A stretch of 64,000 nucleotides of DNA from Nocardioides astragali (lineage in GTDB: Bacteria; Actinomycetota; Actinomycetes; Propionibacteriales; Nocardioidaceae): the NCBI RefSeq assembly GCF_024436375.1, contig NZ_JAFMZM010000003.1, forward strand, positions 391,627 through 455,626, read 5' to 3'. Below, in pieces: positions 8,509-16,428 of this stretch. The translations under genes and the position numbers were made by a program. The notes below the pieces were generated by a model. The model was not told where the DNA came from. It worked only from the letters and a program-made list of their open reading frames with translations, and did no database searches. Numbering within the stretch: position 1 is the stretch's first letter; each line of letters starts with the position of its first letter.

Positions 8509-10890
8509 GTGAGTGCGAAGAAGCGCCGGGCCGACGGCAAGGCCCAGACCCGCCGGCCCAAGCCACGACGTACGCCGCGGCAGCGAGCGGCCAAGATCGC
8601 CAAGGTCGTCGCCATCCTGGGCGTCGTCGGCGCGCTGGTCCTGGCCGGCACGATCGTGGTGCTCTACCAGGCGATCAGCATCCCCAAGCCCAACGACGCC
8701 TTCCAGGCGCAGACGACCTTCGTCTACTACCAGGACGGCAAGCAGCAGCTCGGCACCTACTACGAGGACCAGAACCGCGAGTCGATCCCGCTCGGCGAGA
8801 TGCCGCAGTCGATCGAGGACGCGGTGGTCGCCGCGGAGAACCAGACGTTCTGGACCGACAAGGGCATCGACCCCAAGGGCATCCTGCGCGCGCTCTTCTC
8901 CAACGCCCGCGGCAACGCCCGCCAGGGTGCGTCCACGATCACCCAGCAGTACGTGAAGATCCTCTACCTGACGAGCGAGCAGAGCTACAAGCGCAAGATC
9001 AAGGAAGCGATCGTCTCGCTCAAGATCCAGCAGCAGCTCGACAAGGAGCAGGTGCTCGAGGGCTACCTCAACACCATCTACTTCGGCCGCGGCGCCTACG
9101 GCATCCAAGCGGCGGCCAAGGCCTACTTCGACCACCCGGCCGCCGACCTCAGCCTGCGCGAGTCGGCCGTCCTGGCCACGGTGCTCAACAACCCGACGCA
9201 GTACGACCCGGCCAACGGCAAGGAGGCCAAGGAAGACCTCAAGGCTCGCTACGAGTACGTCCTGGACAGCATGGCGGAGATGGGCACCATCACCACCGAG
9301 CAGCGCGACAAGGCGGTCAAGCGGCTGCCGAAGTTCCCGAAGGTCGCCGCGCAGAGCCAGTACGGCGGGCAGCGCGGCCACATGCTGGCCCTCGTCAAGA
9401 AGGAGATCCTCGCCCGCGGGATCGCCTCCGAGGGGGAGATCGACGGTGGGGGCCTGCGGATCACCACGACCTTCGACCCCCAGGTGATGACCGACCTCGA
9501 GGCGGCCGTCGACGAGCAGCGCCCCGACGCCGGGTTGCCGGGGGCCGCCGGCAACGAGGACCTGCACATCGGCGCTGCCACGGTCGACACCAAGACCGGC
9601 GCGCTGCTCGGGTTCTACGGCGGCCAGGACTACCTCGAGTCCCAGATCAACTGGGCCGAGGCCGGCGGCATGGCCGGATCCACGATGAAGGCGGCGACCG
9701 ACGTCGCCGCGATCCGCGACGGCTTCTCGCTCAACGACACCTTCGAGGGCAACAGCCCGATCGACATCGCCGGCACCGAGTTCGAGAACCAGGGCGACGA
9801 GGACTACGGCTCCGCCGTCTCGATGATCACCGCGACCGAGAACTCCATCAACACCGCGTTCGTCGACATGGTCGACTCGATGGAGGACGGCCCCCAGAAG
9901 GTCATCCAGGCCGCCGAGGATCTGGGCATCCCGGGCAACGAGGGCGAGCGGTGGGGCATCCCGCGCCGCTCCATCGACTTCCAGGAGAACGTCGGCGTCA
10001 CGCTCGGCACCGCACAGGTCAGCCCGATCAACATGGCCAACGCCTACGCCACCCTCGCCAACGAGGGCACCCGCAACGAGGTGCACGTCGTGCGGAAGGT
10101 CGTCGACAAGGACGGCAAGGTGCTCTACGAGGCCAAGCAGCGCAGCAAGGCGACCGTGGATCCCGACATCACCGCCGACGTGACCTACGCACTCCAGCAG
10201 GTCGTCGAGGAGGGCTCCGGCACCGAGGCCCTCGCGCTCGGGCGTCCGGTCGCCGGGAAGACCGGCACCGCCACCAACGACGACGGCGACGTGTCCTCGT
10301 CGTGGTTCGTCGGCTTCACGCCCCAGGTCTCCACGTCGGTGATGTACGTCCGCGGCCGGGGTCGGGAGGGCCTCGACGTGGTCCGCCCCGATGGGGCAGA
10401 TCTGTGGCTGCCGACGAGCTCCGACGGCCGCTCCGGCTACTTCGGCGGCAACTACCCGGCCAAGACGTGGACCTCGATCATGCAGAGAGTGATGGAGGGC
10501 ATGGAGGTGGAGGAGTTCCCGGAGCCGGTCTACGTCGACGGCGATGCGCCCGAGGAGGGCCACGAGTACACCCCGCCGCCGGAGCCGCAGCCGACGAAGC
10601 GGCCCACCAAGCGGCCGACCGAGACCGGCGGCGTGGAGCCTGAGACGCCGACCGAGTCGCCGACGGAGACGCCCACCGAGACACCCACGGAGACGCCGAC
10701 CGTGACGCCCACGGAGACGCCCACCGTGACGCCGACCGAGACGCCGACGACACCCGTGCCGACGACCCCCGTGCCGCCGACGCCGGCCCCGAGCTCGCCG
10801 ACGGAGGGCCCGACCACCCCGGCGGCGGGTCCCACGGGCCCCTCTGGACGGACCGAGACACGGTGGCGCGCCCTGGACACCCGACCCTGA
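8509..10890 (+). CDS. ponA: Bifunctional class A penicillin-binding protein
   Basis: 793 residues from the GTG at 8509. A basic cytoplasmic tail (1-30) and one membrane anchor (about 31-53) precede the GT51 glycosyltransferase domain, with catalytic Glu110 in AAENQTFW and GASTITQQ at 140-147. The transpeptidase domain has SxxK (STMK, 391-394), SxN (SIN, 446-448) and KTG (584-586). The C-terminus is a long Pro/Thr/Glu tail. It polymerises and cross-links peptidoglycan. The aspartate usual after the catalytic Glu is Asn here. No ribosome site is seen; a -10-like TACCCT 7 nt upstream suggests leaderless translation. The position next to padR-ino1 matches the mycobacterial ponA1 locus. Confidence 0.95.
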   Translation: MSAKKRRADGKAQTRRPKPRRTPRQRAAKIAKVVAILGVVGALVLAGTIVVLYQAISIPKPNDAFQAQTTFVYYQDGKQQLGTYYEDQNRESIPLGEMPQSIEDAVVAAENQTFWTDKGIDPKGILRALFSNARGNARQGASTITQQYVKILYLTSEQSYKRKIKEAIVSLKIQQQLDKEQVLEGYLNTIYFGRGAYGIQAAAKAYFDHPAADLSLRESAVLATVLNNPTQYDPANGKEAKEDLKARYEYVLDSMAEMGTITTEQRDKAVKRLPKFPKVAAQSQYGGQRGHMLALVKKEILARGIASEGEIDGGGLRITTTFDPQVMTDLEAAVDEQRPDAGLPGAAGNEDLHIGAATVDTKTGALLGFYGGQDYLESQINWAEAGGMAGSTMKAATDVAAIRDGFSLNDTFEGNSPIDIAGTEFENQGDEDYGSAVSMITATENSINTAFVDMVDSMEDGPQKVIQAAEDLGIPGNEGERWGIPRRSIDFQENVGVTLGTAQVSPINMANAYATLANEGTRNEVHVVRKVVDKDGKVLYEAKQRSKATVDPDITADVTYALQQVVEEGSGTEALALGRPVAGKTGTATNDDGDVSSSWFVGFTPQVSTSVMYVRGRGREGLDVVRPDGADLWLPTSSDGRSGYFGGNYPAKTWTSIMQRVMEGMEVEEFPEPVYVDGDAPEEGHEYTPPPEPQPTKRPTKRPTETGGVEPETPTESPTETPTETPTETPTVTPTETPTVTPTETPTTPVPTTPVPPTPAPSSPTEGPTTPAAGPTGPSGRTETRWRALDTRP
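10646..10753 (+). repeat. Degenerate 12-bp repeats encoding an ETPT tail in PonA
   Basis: The DNA repeats a 12-bp unit of the type gagacgcccacc, with variants, encoding runs of E-T-P-T and V-T-P-T. Such extracytoplasmic Pro/Thr tails are common in actinobacterial PBPs and probably act as spacers; unit number may vary between strains. Confidence 0.7.
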
Positions 10891-10898
10891 GCGGGCCG

Positions 10899-12131
10899 AT
10901 GGAGCACGAGGCACCCACCCGCACCGACCGGCTCGCCGCCGCGATGTCGGAGGTGATCGGGGGGCCGCTGGGTGACCATGCCGGCGGCCACCGCTGGTGG
11001 CACGCCTCCCGTGCGCTCCTGGGCGTGACCGCCGTCGTGCTCGGTGCGGGCATGCTCGGCAAGAGCGCCTGCGTTCCGTCCGGCTGGGGCAACGAGCGGC
11101 AGCCCTTCGCCGAGCTCTGCTGGACCGACCTCGCCGGCACCTCGGCCGATGCCGGCACCCCGCCCCACGTCACCACCTGGCTCGTGCGGCTGGCCGAGCT
11201 CCTCCCGGGCTCGGGCACCGTCGCCACGACCGGCGCCCTCGCGGTGCTCCTCGCCGCCCTCGCCCTGCTGGCCACCGCCCTGCTCGTCCGGGTGGACGCG
11301 GGTCGACCGTGGGCGGGTGCCGGCTGGGCGATGGCTCCCGTGCTCCTCGTGCACTGGCTCTCGTGGGAGCTCGTCGCGGCGGTCGGGGTCGCGGTGCTGC
11401 TGTGGGGCTGGACGACCGGACGCAGCTGGCTGGCCGGTGTCGGCGCAGGGATCGGGGCGGCGTTCGCGTTGCCGGTGGCCGTCGCCTTCGTCGGCGTCGT
11501 CGCGTTCGGCGGACGACTGCGTGACCGCGTGGACGCGCTGCTCGCTGCGGCCGCGGCGTACGTCGTGGTCACCCTCCCCGGCCGGGCTCGCGTCGAGGAC
11601 CCCGATGTCGGCTCCGTCTGGCTCTTCCTCCAGCAGGTCGGCGCGGGTGGGTCGCAGACGTCCCGGAGGGTCGTCCAGCTGCTCGTCCTCGCCGCTGCGG
11701 CCGCGGTCGTGTGGTGGCTGGTCCGGCGGGACGGTCGGCCGACCGCGCTGGCGAGCGCCCGGGCGGGCCTCGTCATGCTCGCCGCCGCGCTGGTGGTGGC
11801 CCCGTCGGCCCCGCCGGAGTACGCCCTGCTGGCACTGCCGCTGGCCGCGATCGCCGTACGCCGCTGGAGCGACCTGCTCCTCTGGCAGGGGCTCACCCTG
11901 GTCAGCTGGGTGATCACCGGGTGGTACGTCGGCGAGGCGCTGGTGCCGACGGTCGCCGACGACGCGCGTGCCTACTGGCTCGCCATCCTGCTGCGGGTGG
12001 TCGGCCTTGTGTGGCTGGTCGTGGCGGTCGTGCGTGACGCGTCAGTCGATGACGACGCGGTCGAAACAGGTCGCGGTGAAGCGGACCCTGACGTCGATCT
12101 CCTCGCCGATGCGCGGCACGCGCGCGCCTGA
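10899..12131 (+). CDS. Polytopic membrane protein, GT87/DUF2029-like (Rv0051-type)
   Basis: 410 residues with about 10 hydrophobic segments and a short acidic C-terminal tail. It follows ponA by 8 bp, the position held in mycobacteria by a membrane protein of the polyprenyl-phosphate mannosyltransferase-like group. An early Trp-Gly-Asn-Glu-Arg region after the first helix suits an extracytoplasmic loop. Sugar transfer is inferred from position only. The start is uncertain: the ATG at 10899 is used here, but an in-frame GTG at 10863 would overlap ponA by 28 bp. The last 90 bp overlap the convergent gene ending at 12042. Confidence 0.75.
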   Translation: MEHEAPTRTDRLAAAMSEVIGGPLGDHAGGHRWWHASRALLGVTAVVLGAGMLGKSACVPSGWGNERQPFAELCWTDLAGTSADAGTPPHVTTWLVRLAELLPGSGTVATTGALAVLLAALALLATALLVRVDAGRPWAGAGWAMAPVLLVHWLSWELVAAVGVAVLLWGWTTGRSWLAGVGAGIGAAFALPVAVAFVGVVAFGGRLRDRVDALLAAAAAYVVVTLPGRARVEDPDVGSVWLFLQQVGAGGSQTSRRVVQLLVLAAAAAVVWWLVRRDGRPTALASARAGLVMLAAALVVAPSAPPEYALLALPLAAIAVRRWSDLLLWQGLTLVSWVITGWYVGEALVPTVADDARAYWLAILLRVVGLVWLVVAVVRDASVDDDAVETGRGEADPDVDLLADARHARA

Positions 12132-13127
12132 GGGCACGAAGAGCAACGAGGCCTGCATGTGCGGCGGCTCGGCGAAGAGTCGCTGCTTGCCGTCGATGGA
12201 GAACGGCGAGCGGACGAAGCCGACCGCGTCCATGCCGCCGCGGGCCAGGGTCGCCGCCCGGGCCTTGAGCGACTGGTCCCCGGTGGGTGCCTCGAGCCCG
12301 ATGCCGTGCGCCGTCCCGCCACTGACCACGACGATGTGCCCGCCCTTGGGCGCCGTGCGTCCGCGGTAGCCGAAGGTCTCACCGCGCTCCACGTCGTGCA
12401 CGTCGAGCACCGTGGCCGTGACCGTGAGGGCGCCGCGATCGCCGAGCCACAGGGCGGTGCCGATGCGCGGGCGCACCGTGAAGTCCGGGTAGCTCGTCGC
12501 CAGCTGGGCGAGCTCGGCGTGGGTGAGGTGCGAGACGAAGACGGTGCGGGTCGGCAGGCCAGAGGCGACGACGTCGTTGATGAGCCGGCTCACCTCGCCG
12601 AGGTGCGACGTGGTGTTGAGCGGCAGGTGCATGGCTACGCCGCGCAGTCCGCTCCGGCCACTGTCTGCCTCCAGCGCCTCCGCCGCGGTCGCGAGCTCGC
12701 GTCGGCTCATGCCGTGGCGGCGCATGGAGGTGAGCTGCTCCAGCACGAACCGGGCACCCGGGTCGCGCTCACGCAGCTGTGCGAGGTCGGCCGCGCGACT
12801 CACGGTGTGCACCACCCGCGTGGCGGTGCGCCCGTCGAGTCGGAGAGCTGGGCCGAACGGGCGCCACGGGGTCAGCACGAGCAGGTCCCCGTCGTAGCGG
12901 CTGGCGGCCTGCTCGACCTCGTCGTAGGTGCCGATCGCGAGCACGTCGAGCCGCGCCCCCGTCTCGGCCGCGTGCTCGTCCAGCCACTGGGCCCGGCGCG
13001 CGAGCCGGGCCACCGTGAAGCCGTAGCCATTGCCCTTCGCCACGGGGATGATGCCGGGGTGCTGGGCGACCGTCGTGAGGAGGTGCTGGCGCCACCGCTC
13101 GCCGTCGATGGACAGCGTCAGACTCAT
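12042..13127 (-). CDS. Alanine racemase-like PLP-dependent protein
   Basis: 361 residues. The N-terminal PLP-barrel signature is present as PVAKGNGYGF, with Lys31 as the likely Schiff-base lysine. The C-terminal part has RIGTALWLGD and GETFGYRGR, resembling the beta domain of alanine racemases, but I do not see the usual catalytic tyrosine motif, so racemase activity is uncertain. The ATG at 13127 overlaps the stop of the FemX-like gene in an ATGA junction. That pairing suggests a role in supplying or sensing the amino acid used for the peptidoglycan bridge. The 3' end overlaps the convergent membrane-protein gene by 90 bp. Confidence 0.75.
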   Translation of the reverse strand: MSLTLSIDGERWRQHLLTTVAQHPGIIPVAKGNGYGFTVARLARRAQWLDEHAAETGARLDVLAIGTYDEVEQAASRYDGDLLVLTPWRPFGPALRLDGRTATRVVHTVSRAADLAQLRERDPGARFVLEQLTSMRRHGMSRRELATAAEALEADSGRSGLRGVAMHLPLNTTSHLGEVSRLINDVVASGLPTRTVFVSHLTHAELAQLATSYPDFTVRPRIGTALWLGDRGALTVTATVLDVHDVERGETFGYRGRTAPKGGHIVVVSGGTAHGIGLEAPTGDQSLKARAATLARGGMDAVGFVRSPFSIDGKQRLFAEPPHMQASLLFVPSGARVPRIGEEIDVRVRFTATCFDRVVID

Positions 13128-14299
13128 CCGCGCCTCGCGAGATAGAGCTGGAAGGCCTTGTAGATGGCTCGGTTGATCGGCAGGTCCCACTCGCCGGCGT
13201 ACTCGACGGCCTGACCGCCGGTGCCGACCTTGAACTGGATCAGACCCACGTGCGGGTCGTCGGCATCGAGGGTCTCGGTGATGCCCCGGAGGTCGTAGAC
13301 GTGTGCGCCGGCCTCGAGGGCGTGGCGGATCATCGCCCACTGGACGGCGTTGGAGCCACGGACCTCCCGCTTCTCGGTGGACGAGGCGCCGTAGGAGTAC
13401 CAGGAGTGGGTGCCGACCCGGATCGCGATGGTGGCGGCGACCAGGTCGCCCTCGTGCCGCGCCATCCAGAGCTGGATCCGGTCCGGGTCCTCGGCGCTGA
13501 GGGCGTCGTACATCGTCTGGAAGTAGGACAGCGGTCGCGGCGTGAAGTGGTCGCGCTCGGCGGTGTGGGCGTAGAGGTCGTGGAAGGCCTTGAGCTCGGT
13601 GCGCGCACCGAGGTTGACCTCGACGCCGGACTTGTCGGCCTTCTTGATGTTGCGGCGCCAGAGCTGGTTCATCCCGGAGAGCACGTCGGCCTCGGAGCGC
13701 GGCTGGCCCTCCTCGTCGACGAGCGGGATCTGGAAGTTGAACTGCGGCTGTCCCGCGGAGAAGCCGCCCTCGGCCGACTGCTGCTGCCAGCCCAGCTCGT
13801 GCAGCTGCGCGATGACGCACGCGCCCTCCTGCGAGCGCTCGAGCGGGGGTACGTCGCCCAGGCGTCGTACGGACTCGTCGGCGATCCCGGCCTTGACCTG
13901 GTCGGCCGACCAGCGACGGGTGACGACCGGAGGCCCCATCCGGACCGCGAACGCTCCCTGCGTTTTGAGGTGCGCGACGAGCGGCGCCAGCCAGGCTTCG
14001 AGGTCGTCGCCGGACCAGTCGATCACCGGCCCCTCGGGCAGGTAGGCGAGGTAGCGCTTGAGCTTGGGCAGCTGGCGGTGGAGGACGAGCCCGACCCCGA
14101 CGAGCTCGCCGTCTCGAAACCCTTGGGTTGAGGAGCCGAGGGACGAGGCGTCGCGAAACCAGCCCACGGACTCGGCCCGCCACTCGGGCTTCACGGCCGC
14201 CCAGGCCGGGGTCTGGAGGAAGCTCGCGGACGACCGGGAGGCGATGAAGTCGCGGTGCTCGGTCACGGAGATCGGGCGCAGCGTCAGAGGGGTCGTCAC
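13124..14299 (-). CDS. FemAB/FemX family aminoacyltransferase (peptidoglycan bridge)
   Basis: 391 residues. The two GNAT-like halves of the family are visible: QTPAWAAVKPEW and LPKLKRYLAYLPEGPV in the first, and LWRRNIKKADKSGVEV, MARHEGDLVAA and SWYSYGASSTEKR in the second, with YDLRGI and LIQFKVGTGGQAVEY near the end. The family transfers amino acids from tRNA to lipid II side chains. A helical arm typical of FemA is not obvious. The GTG start at 14299 has no ribosome site but a TAGCCT -10 box 7 nt upstream, suggesting leaderless translation. A 17-bp inverted repeat overlaps that promoter. Coupled to the racemase-like gene. Confidence 0.88.
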   Translation of the reverse strand: MTTPLTLRPISVTEHRDFIASRSSASFLQTPAWAAVKPEWRAESVGWFRDASSLGSSTQGFRDGELVGVGLVLHRQLPKLKRYLAYLPEGPVIDWSGDDLEAWLAPLVAHLKTQGAFAVRMGPPVVTRRWSADQVKAGIADESVRRLGDVPPLERSQEGACVIAQLHELGWQQQSAEGGFSAGQPQFNFQIPLVDEEGQPRSEADVLSGMNQLWRRNIKKADKSGVEVNLGARTELKAFHDLYAHTAERDHFTPRPLSYFQTMYDALSAEDPDRIQLWMARHEGDLVAATIAIRVGTHSWYSYGASSTEKREVRGSNAVQWAMIRHALEAGAHVYDLRGITETLDADDPHVGLIQFKVGTGGQAVEYAGEWDLPINRAIYKAFQLYLARRG

Positions 14300-14306
14300 C
14301 TTGGGA

Positions 14307-14354
14307 AGGCTACAAGGGACCAGACACGACCCCCGTCCGTGTCTGGTCCCTTGT
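14307..14354 (-). promoter_or_regulatory. Promoter and long perfect inverted repeat upstream of femX-like gene
   Basis: Two perfect 17-bp arms, 14312-14328 and 14338-14354, are separated by 9 nt. On the minus strand a TAGCCT -10 box (14312-14307) begins on the last base of the repeat and ends 7 nt before the GTG at 14299. The repeat thus covers the -10 to -50 region, better placed for an operator than for an RNA hairpin, though it could also terminate a plus-strand transcript. The rest of 14355-14636 holds no gene that I can support. Confidence 0.6.
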
Positions 14355-14636
14355 GACTAGAGACGTGGGTCGTCGCCGTTCGGTTGCACCCCGAGCCCGA
14401 CTTTTTCCCACGCGGGTGACTGCCGACTCTCAAGATCTCGTCAACCGCTCACCCCAACGGACGGGGGGCGGCATAGCCCAGCCGACCCGGGGTCGTTGGG
14501 GCGGTGCGGGACGGGTACCGGCGCTCGGGAGCCGGAAGTCATCTCGCGGCAGCACTCGCCGACGGCGCCACCGCGCCATCGATCCATCGCTCGACCGCGC
14601 CACCGCGTCGCGTCGACAGCAGGGGAGGAAACCCAC

Positions 14637-15776
14637 ATGTCCACCAGCCACCGCACCTACCGCGCGCCCCGCCTCGGGGTCGCCGCCCTGCTCTGCCTCG
14701 GCACCTTCGCCATGGCTCCGGCGCCACTCGCGCACGCCGAGCCGGGCAACGGCGCCGGGCAGGGACAGCGGCAGGACCCGGGCCAGGGCAACCCGGACCA
14801 GGGCGACCCGGGCCAGGGCAACCCGGGCCAGGGCAACCCGGACCAGGGCGACCCGGGCCAGGGCAACCCGGGCCAGGGCAACCCGGACCAGGGCAACCCG
14901 GACCAGGGCAACCCGGACCAGCAGCCGTCGACGTCGCACGACCCGGCCGGCAACAACGGCACCGTCAAGATCGCCCCTCTCGGCGACTTCGACGGCATCC
15001 CCGACAACACCCCTCACGTCGGATGCACGTTCCTCGTGGAGTGGTACGGCTTCGACGAGGGCGCCGACATCGTCTCGACGGTGTCGTTCGCCGAGCACGC
15101 CCCCACCACGGGAGTCGGCATGACGGTCAGCGGACCGTCGCAGGTCTTCGTCGGCGGCGACCCCGCCACGGGCGCCGGCACTCCGACCGGGCTCGACGGC
15201 CGCCAGGAGTACACGCTGTCCTTCACTGGGGCGCCGCACCCGCAGCAGGGCTACCACGTCAAGCTCACGATCGCGACGCCCGGCTCGATCGGCAACGACA
15301 CCAAGAGCAAGGTCTTCTGGGTCGAGGGCTGCGCGCCGACCACGCCGGTGACCCCGGAGACCGAGACGCCCGAGACGCCCGAGACGGAGACGCCCAGCAT
15401 CCCCGGCACCACGAGCACGCCGCAGGCACCTGAGGTCCTCCTCGAGCCGGCGAACCCCCAGGCCCCGCCGCAGTCGACCAACGCGGAGGTCCTGCCGGAG
15501 ACGGCCAACGCGGAGGTCCTGCCGGAGACGGCCAACGCGGAGGTCCTGCCGGAGACGGCCAACGCGGAGGTCCTGCCGGAGACCGCTGCCCCTGAGGTGC
15601 TCGGCGTCCAAGCCTTCGGGACCAGCAAGCAGCAGCTGCCCACGGCCGTCAACGCCGGAGCCACCGGCGAGGCGAGCCCGACCGGGATCTCGCTGACGCA
15701 GTCCCTTCTCGGTCTGCTCCTCATGCTCGTGGGCGGGACGGCCGCCCGACTGGGGTGGGTCCGCGTCCGTGGCTGA
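14637..15776 (+). CDS. Secreted repeat protein, probable sortase substrate
   Basis: 379 residues; ATG with a GGGGAGGA ribosome site. Signal peptide 1-34 (AHA cleavage). Residues 47-96 are ten five-residue repeats of the N-P-D/G-Q-G type. A beta-rich domain follows (about 105-220) with two Cys about 95 residues apart (VGCTFLVEW, VEGCAP), then a Pro/Thr/Glu linker. Four tandem NAEVLPETA repeats span 284-319 with LPETA at 286, 295, 304 and 313. Next come LPTAVNAG, one membrane helix (about 350-370) and a basic tail. This layout fits a cell-wall-anchored protein. The last 8 bp overlap the sortase gene, so the two are coupled. Confidence 0.8.
   Translation: MSTSHRTYRAPRLGVAALLCLGTFAMAPAPLAHAEPGNGAGQGQRQDPGQGNPDQGDPGQGNPGQGNPDQGDPGQGNPGQGNPDQGNPDQGNPDQQPSTSHDPAGNNGTVKIAPLGDFDGIPDNTPHVGCTFLVEWYGFDEGADIVSTVSFAEHAPTTGVGMTVSGPSQVFVGGDPATGAGTPTGLDGRQEYTLSFTGAPHPQQGYHVKLTIATPGSIGNDTKSKVFWVEGCAPTTPVTPETETPETPETETPSIPGTTSTPQAPEVLLEPANPQAPPQSTNAEVLPETANAEVLPETANAEVLPETANAEVLPETAAPEVLGVQAFGTSKQQLPTAVNAGATGEASPTGISLTQSLLGLLLMLVGGTAARLGWVRVRG
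14775..14921 (+). repeat. Ten tandem 15-bp repeats encoding NPDQG/NPGQG units
   Basis: About ten 15-bp units of the form cagggcaacccggac, differing by one or two bases, lie near the 5' end of the surface-protein gene. The bases are nearly identical, which implies recent expansion and likely length variation. The peptide is probably an extended, hydrophilic stalk. Confidence 0.85.
15480..15587 (+). repeat. Four tandem 27-bp repeats encoding NAEVLPETA
   Basis: Four 27-bp units starting at 15480, 15507, 15534 and 15561 are identical except for two bases at the end of the last. Each encodes NAEVLPETA. LPETA resembles the LPXTG/LPXTA sorting pentapeptide, which normally occurs once per protein. 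Confidence 0.9.
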
Positions 15777-16416
15777 GGACACCCCCACGCGACGCAGTCG
15801 GCTGGGGACGGTGCTGCTCGTGGCAGCGCCCACCCTGCTGGTCGCGGCGGGGCTGCTCGTGGTGCGCGGCGGCAGCGACGTGGCCACCGACGCACCCGAG
15901 CAGTCCCGGCCGCGTCCGGCCGCGCTGGTCGAGATGAGCCAGGCGGGGTCGCCGTCGTCGCCCAAGGCCTGGCCCGCGCGCAGCGCACGACCGAAGTCCG
16001 TCGTCGTACCGGCGCTGGGAGTGGATGCTGTGGTCTCCGCGATCCAGCTGGAGGGCGTTGCGCTGACCCCGCCCGCGGACCCCCAGGAGGTGGGCTGGTG
16101 GTCGCAGGGCGCGCGCCCGGGTGCCTCGACCGGCTCGGCCGTCCTCACCGGACACACCGTGCACACCGGTGGCGGGGCCTTCGACGACCTCGATGAGCTG
16201 GTTGCCGGCGACGAGGTGGTGGTGCGGACCGACCGTGGTGCGCTGGCCTACGACGTGGTCTCGGTGAGCGTGCTGGGCCGCGGTGAGCTCGCCCGCAGGA
16301 GTGCGGACATCTTCGAGCAGTCGGGTCCGCCGCGCCTCGTCCTCATCACCTGCGAGGACTGGGACGGCACGGCCTACCTCAGCAACGTCGTCGTGACCGC
16401 ACGGCCGGTCGCCTGA
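15769..16416 (+). CDS. Class F/E-type sortase-like transpeptidase
   Basis: 215 residues, GTG start overlapping the upstream stop by 8 bp. One N-terminal membrane helix (about 12-32), an Ala/Pro linker, then the sortase barrel (about 75-215). The catalytic His is His129 in LTGHTVHTGGG and the nucleophile is Cys195 in LITC. The third catalytic residue, an Arg usually on the last strand about 10-13 residues after the Cys, is not found: the stretch reads AYLSNVVVTAR. Sortases cut at a sorting motif and attach surface proteins to peptidoglycan; the repeat protein upstream is the obvious partner. The missing Arg makes activity, or its mechanism, an open question. Confidence 0.85.
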   Translation: MAEDTPTRRSRLGTVLLVAAPTLLVAAGLLVVRGGSDVATDAPEQSRPRPAALVEMSQAGSPSSPKAWPARSARPKSVVVPALGVDAVVSAIQLEGVALTPPADPQEVGWWSQGARPGASTGSAVLTGHTVHTGGGAFDDLDELVAGDEVVVRTDRGALAYDVVSVSVLGRGELARRSADIFEQSGPPRLVLITCEDWDGTAYLSNVVVTARPVA

Positions 16417-16428
16417 CCGCCGCGATCC

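Noticed and set aside
8419..10914. Open frame of 831 codons opposite ponA, and another long frame on the ponA strand
   Set aside because: Both are shadows; the ponA frame contains every GT51 and transpeptidase motif.
14657..15010. Antisense frame with repeated Gly-Leu-Pro-Trp units
   Set aside because: It is the complement of the 15-bp repeats of the surface-protein gene, without start signals.
14775..15587. CRISPR array
   Set aside because: The repeats are contiguous in-frame coding repeats with no unique spacers and no cas genes.
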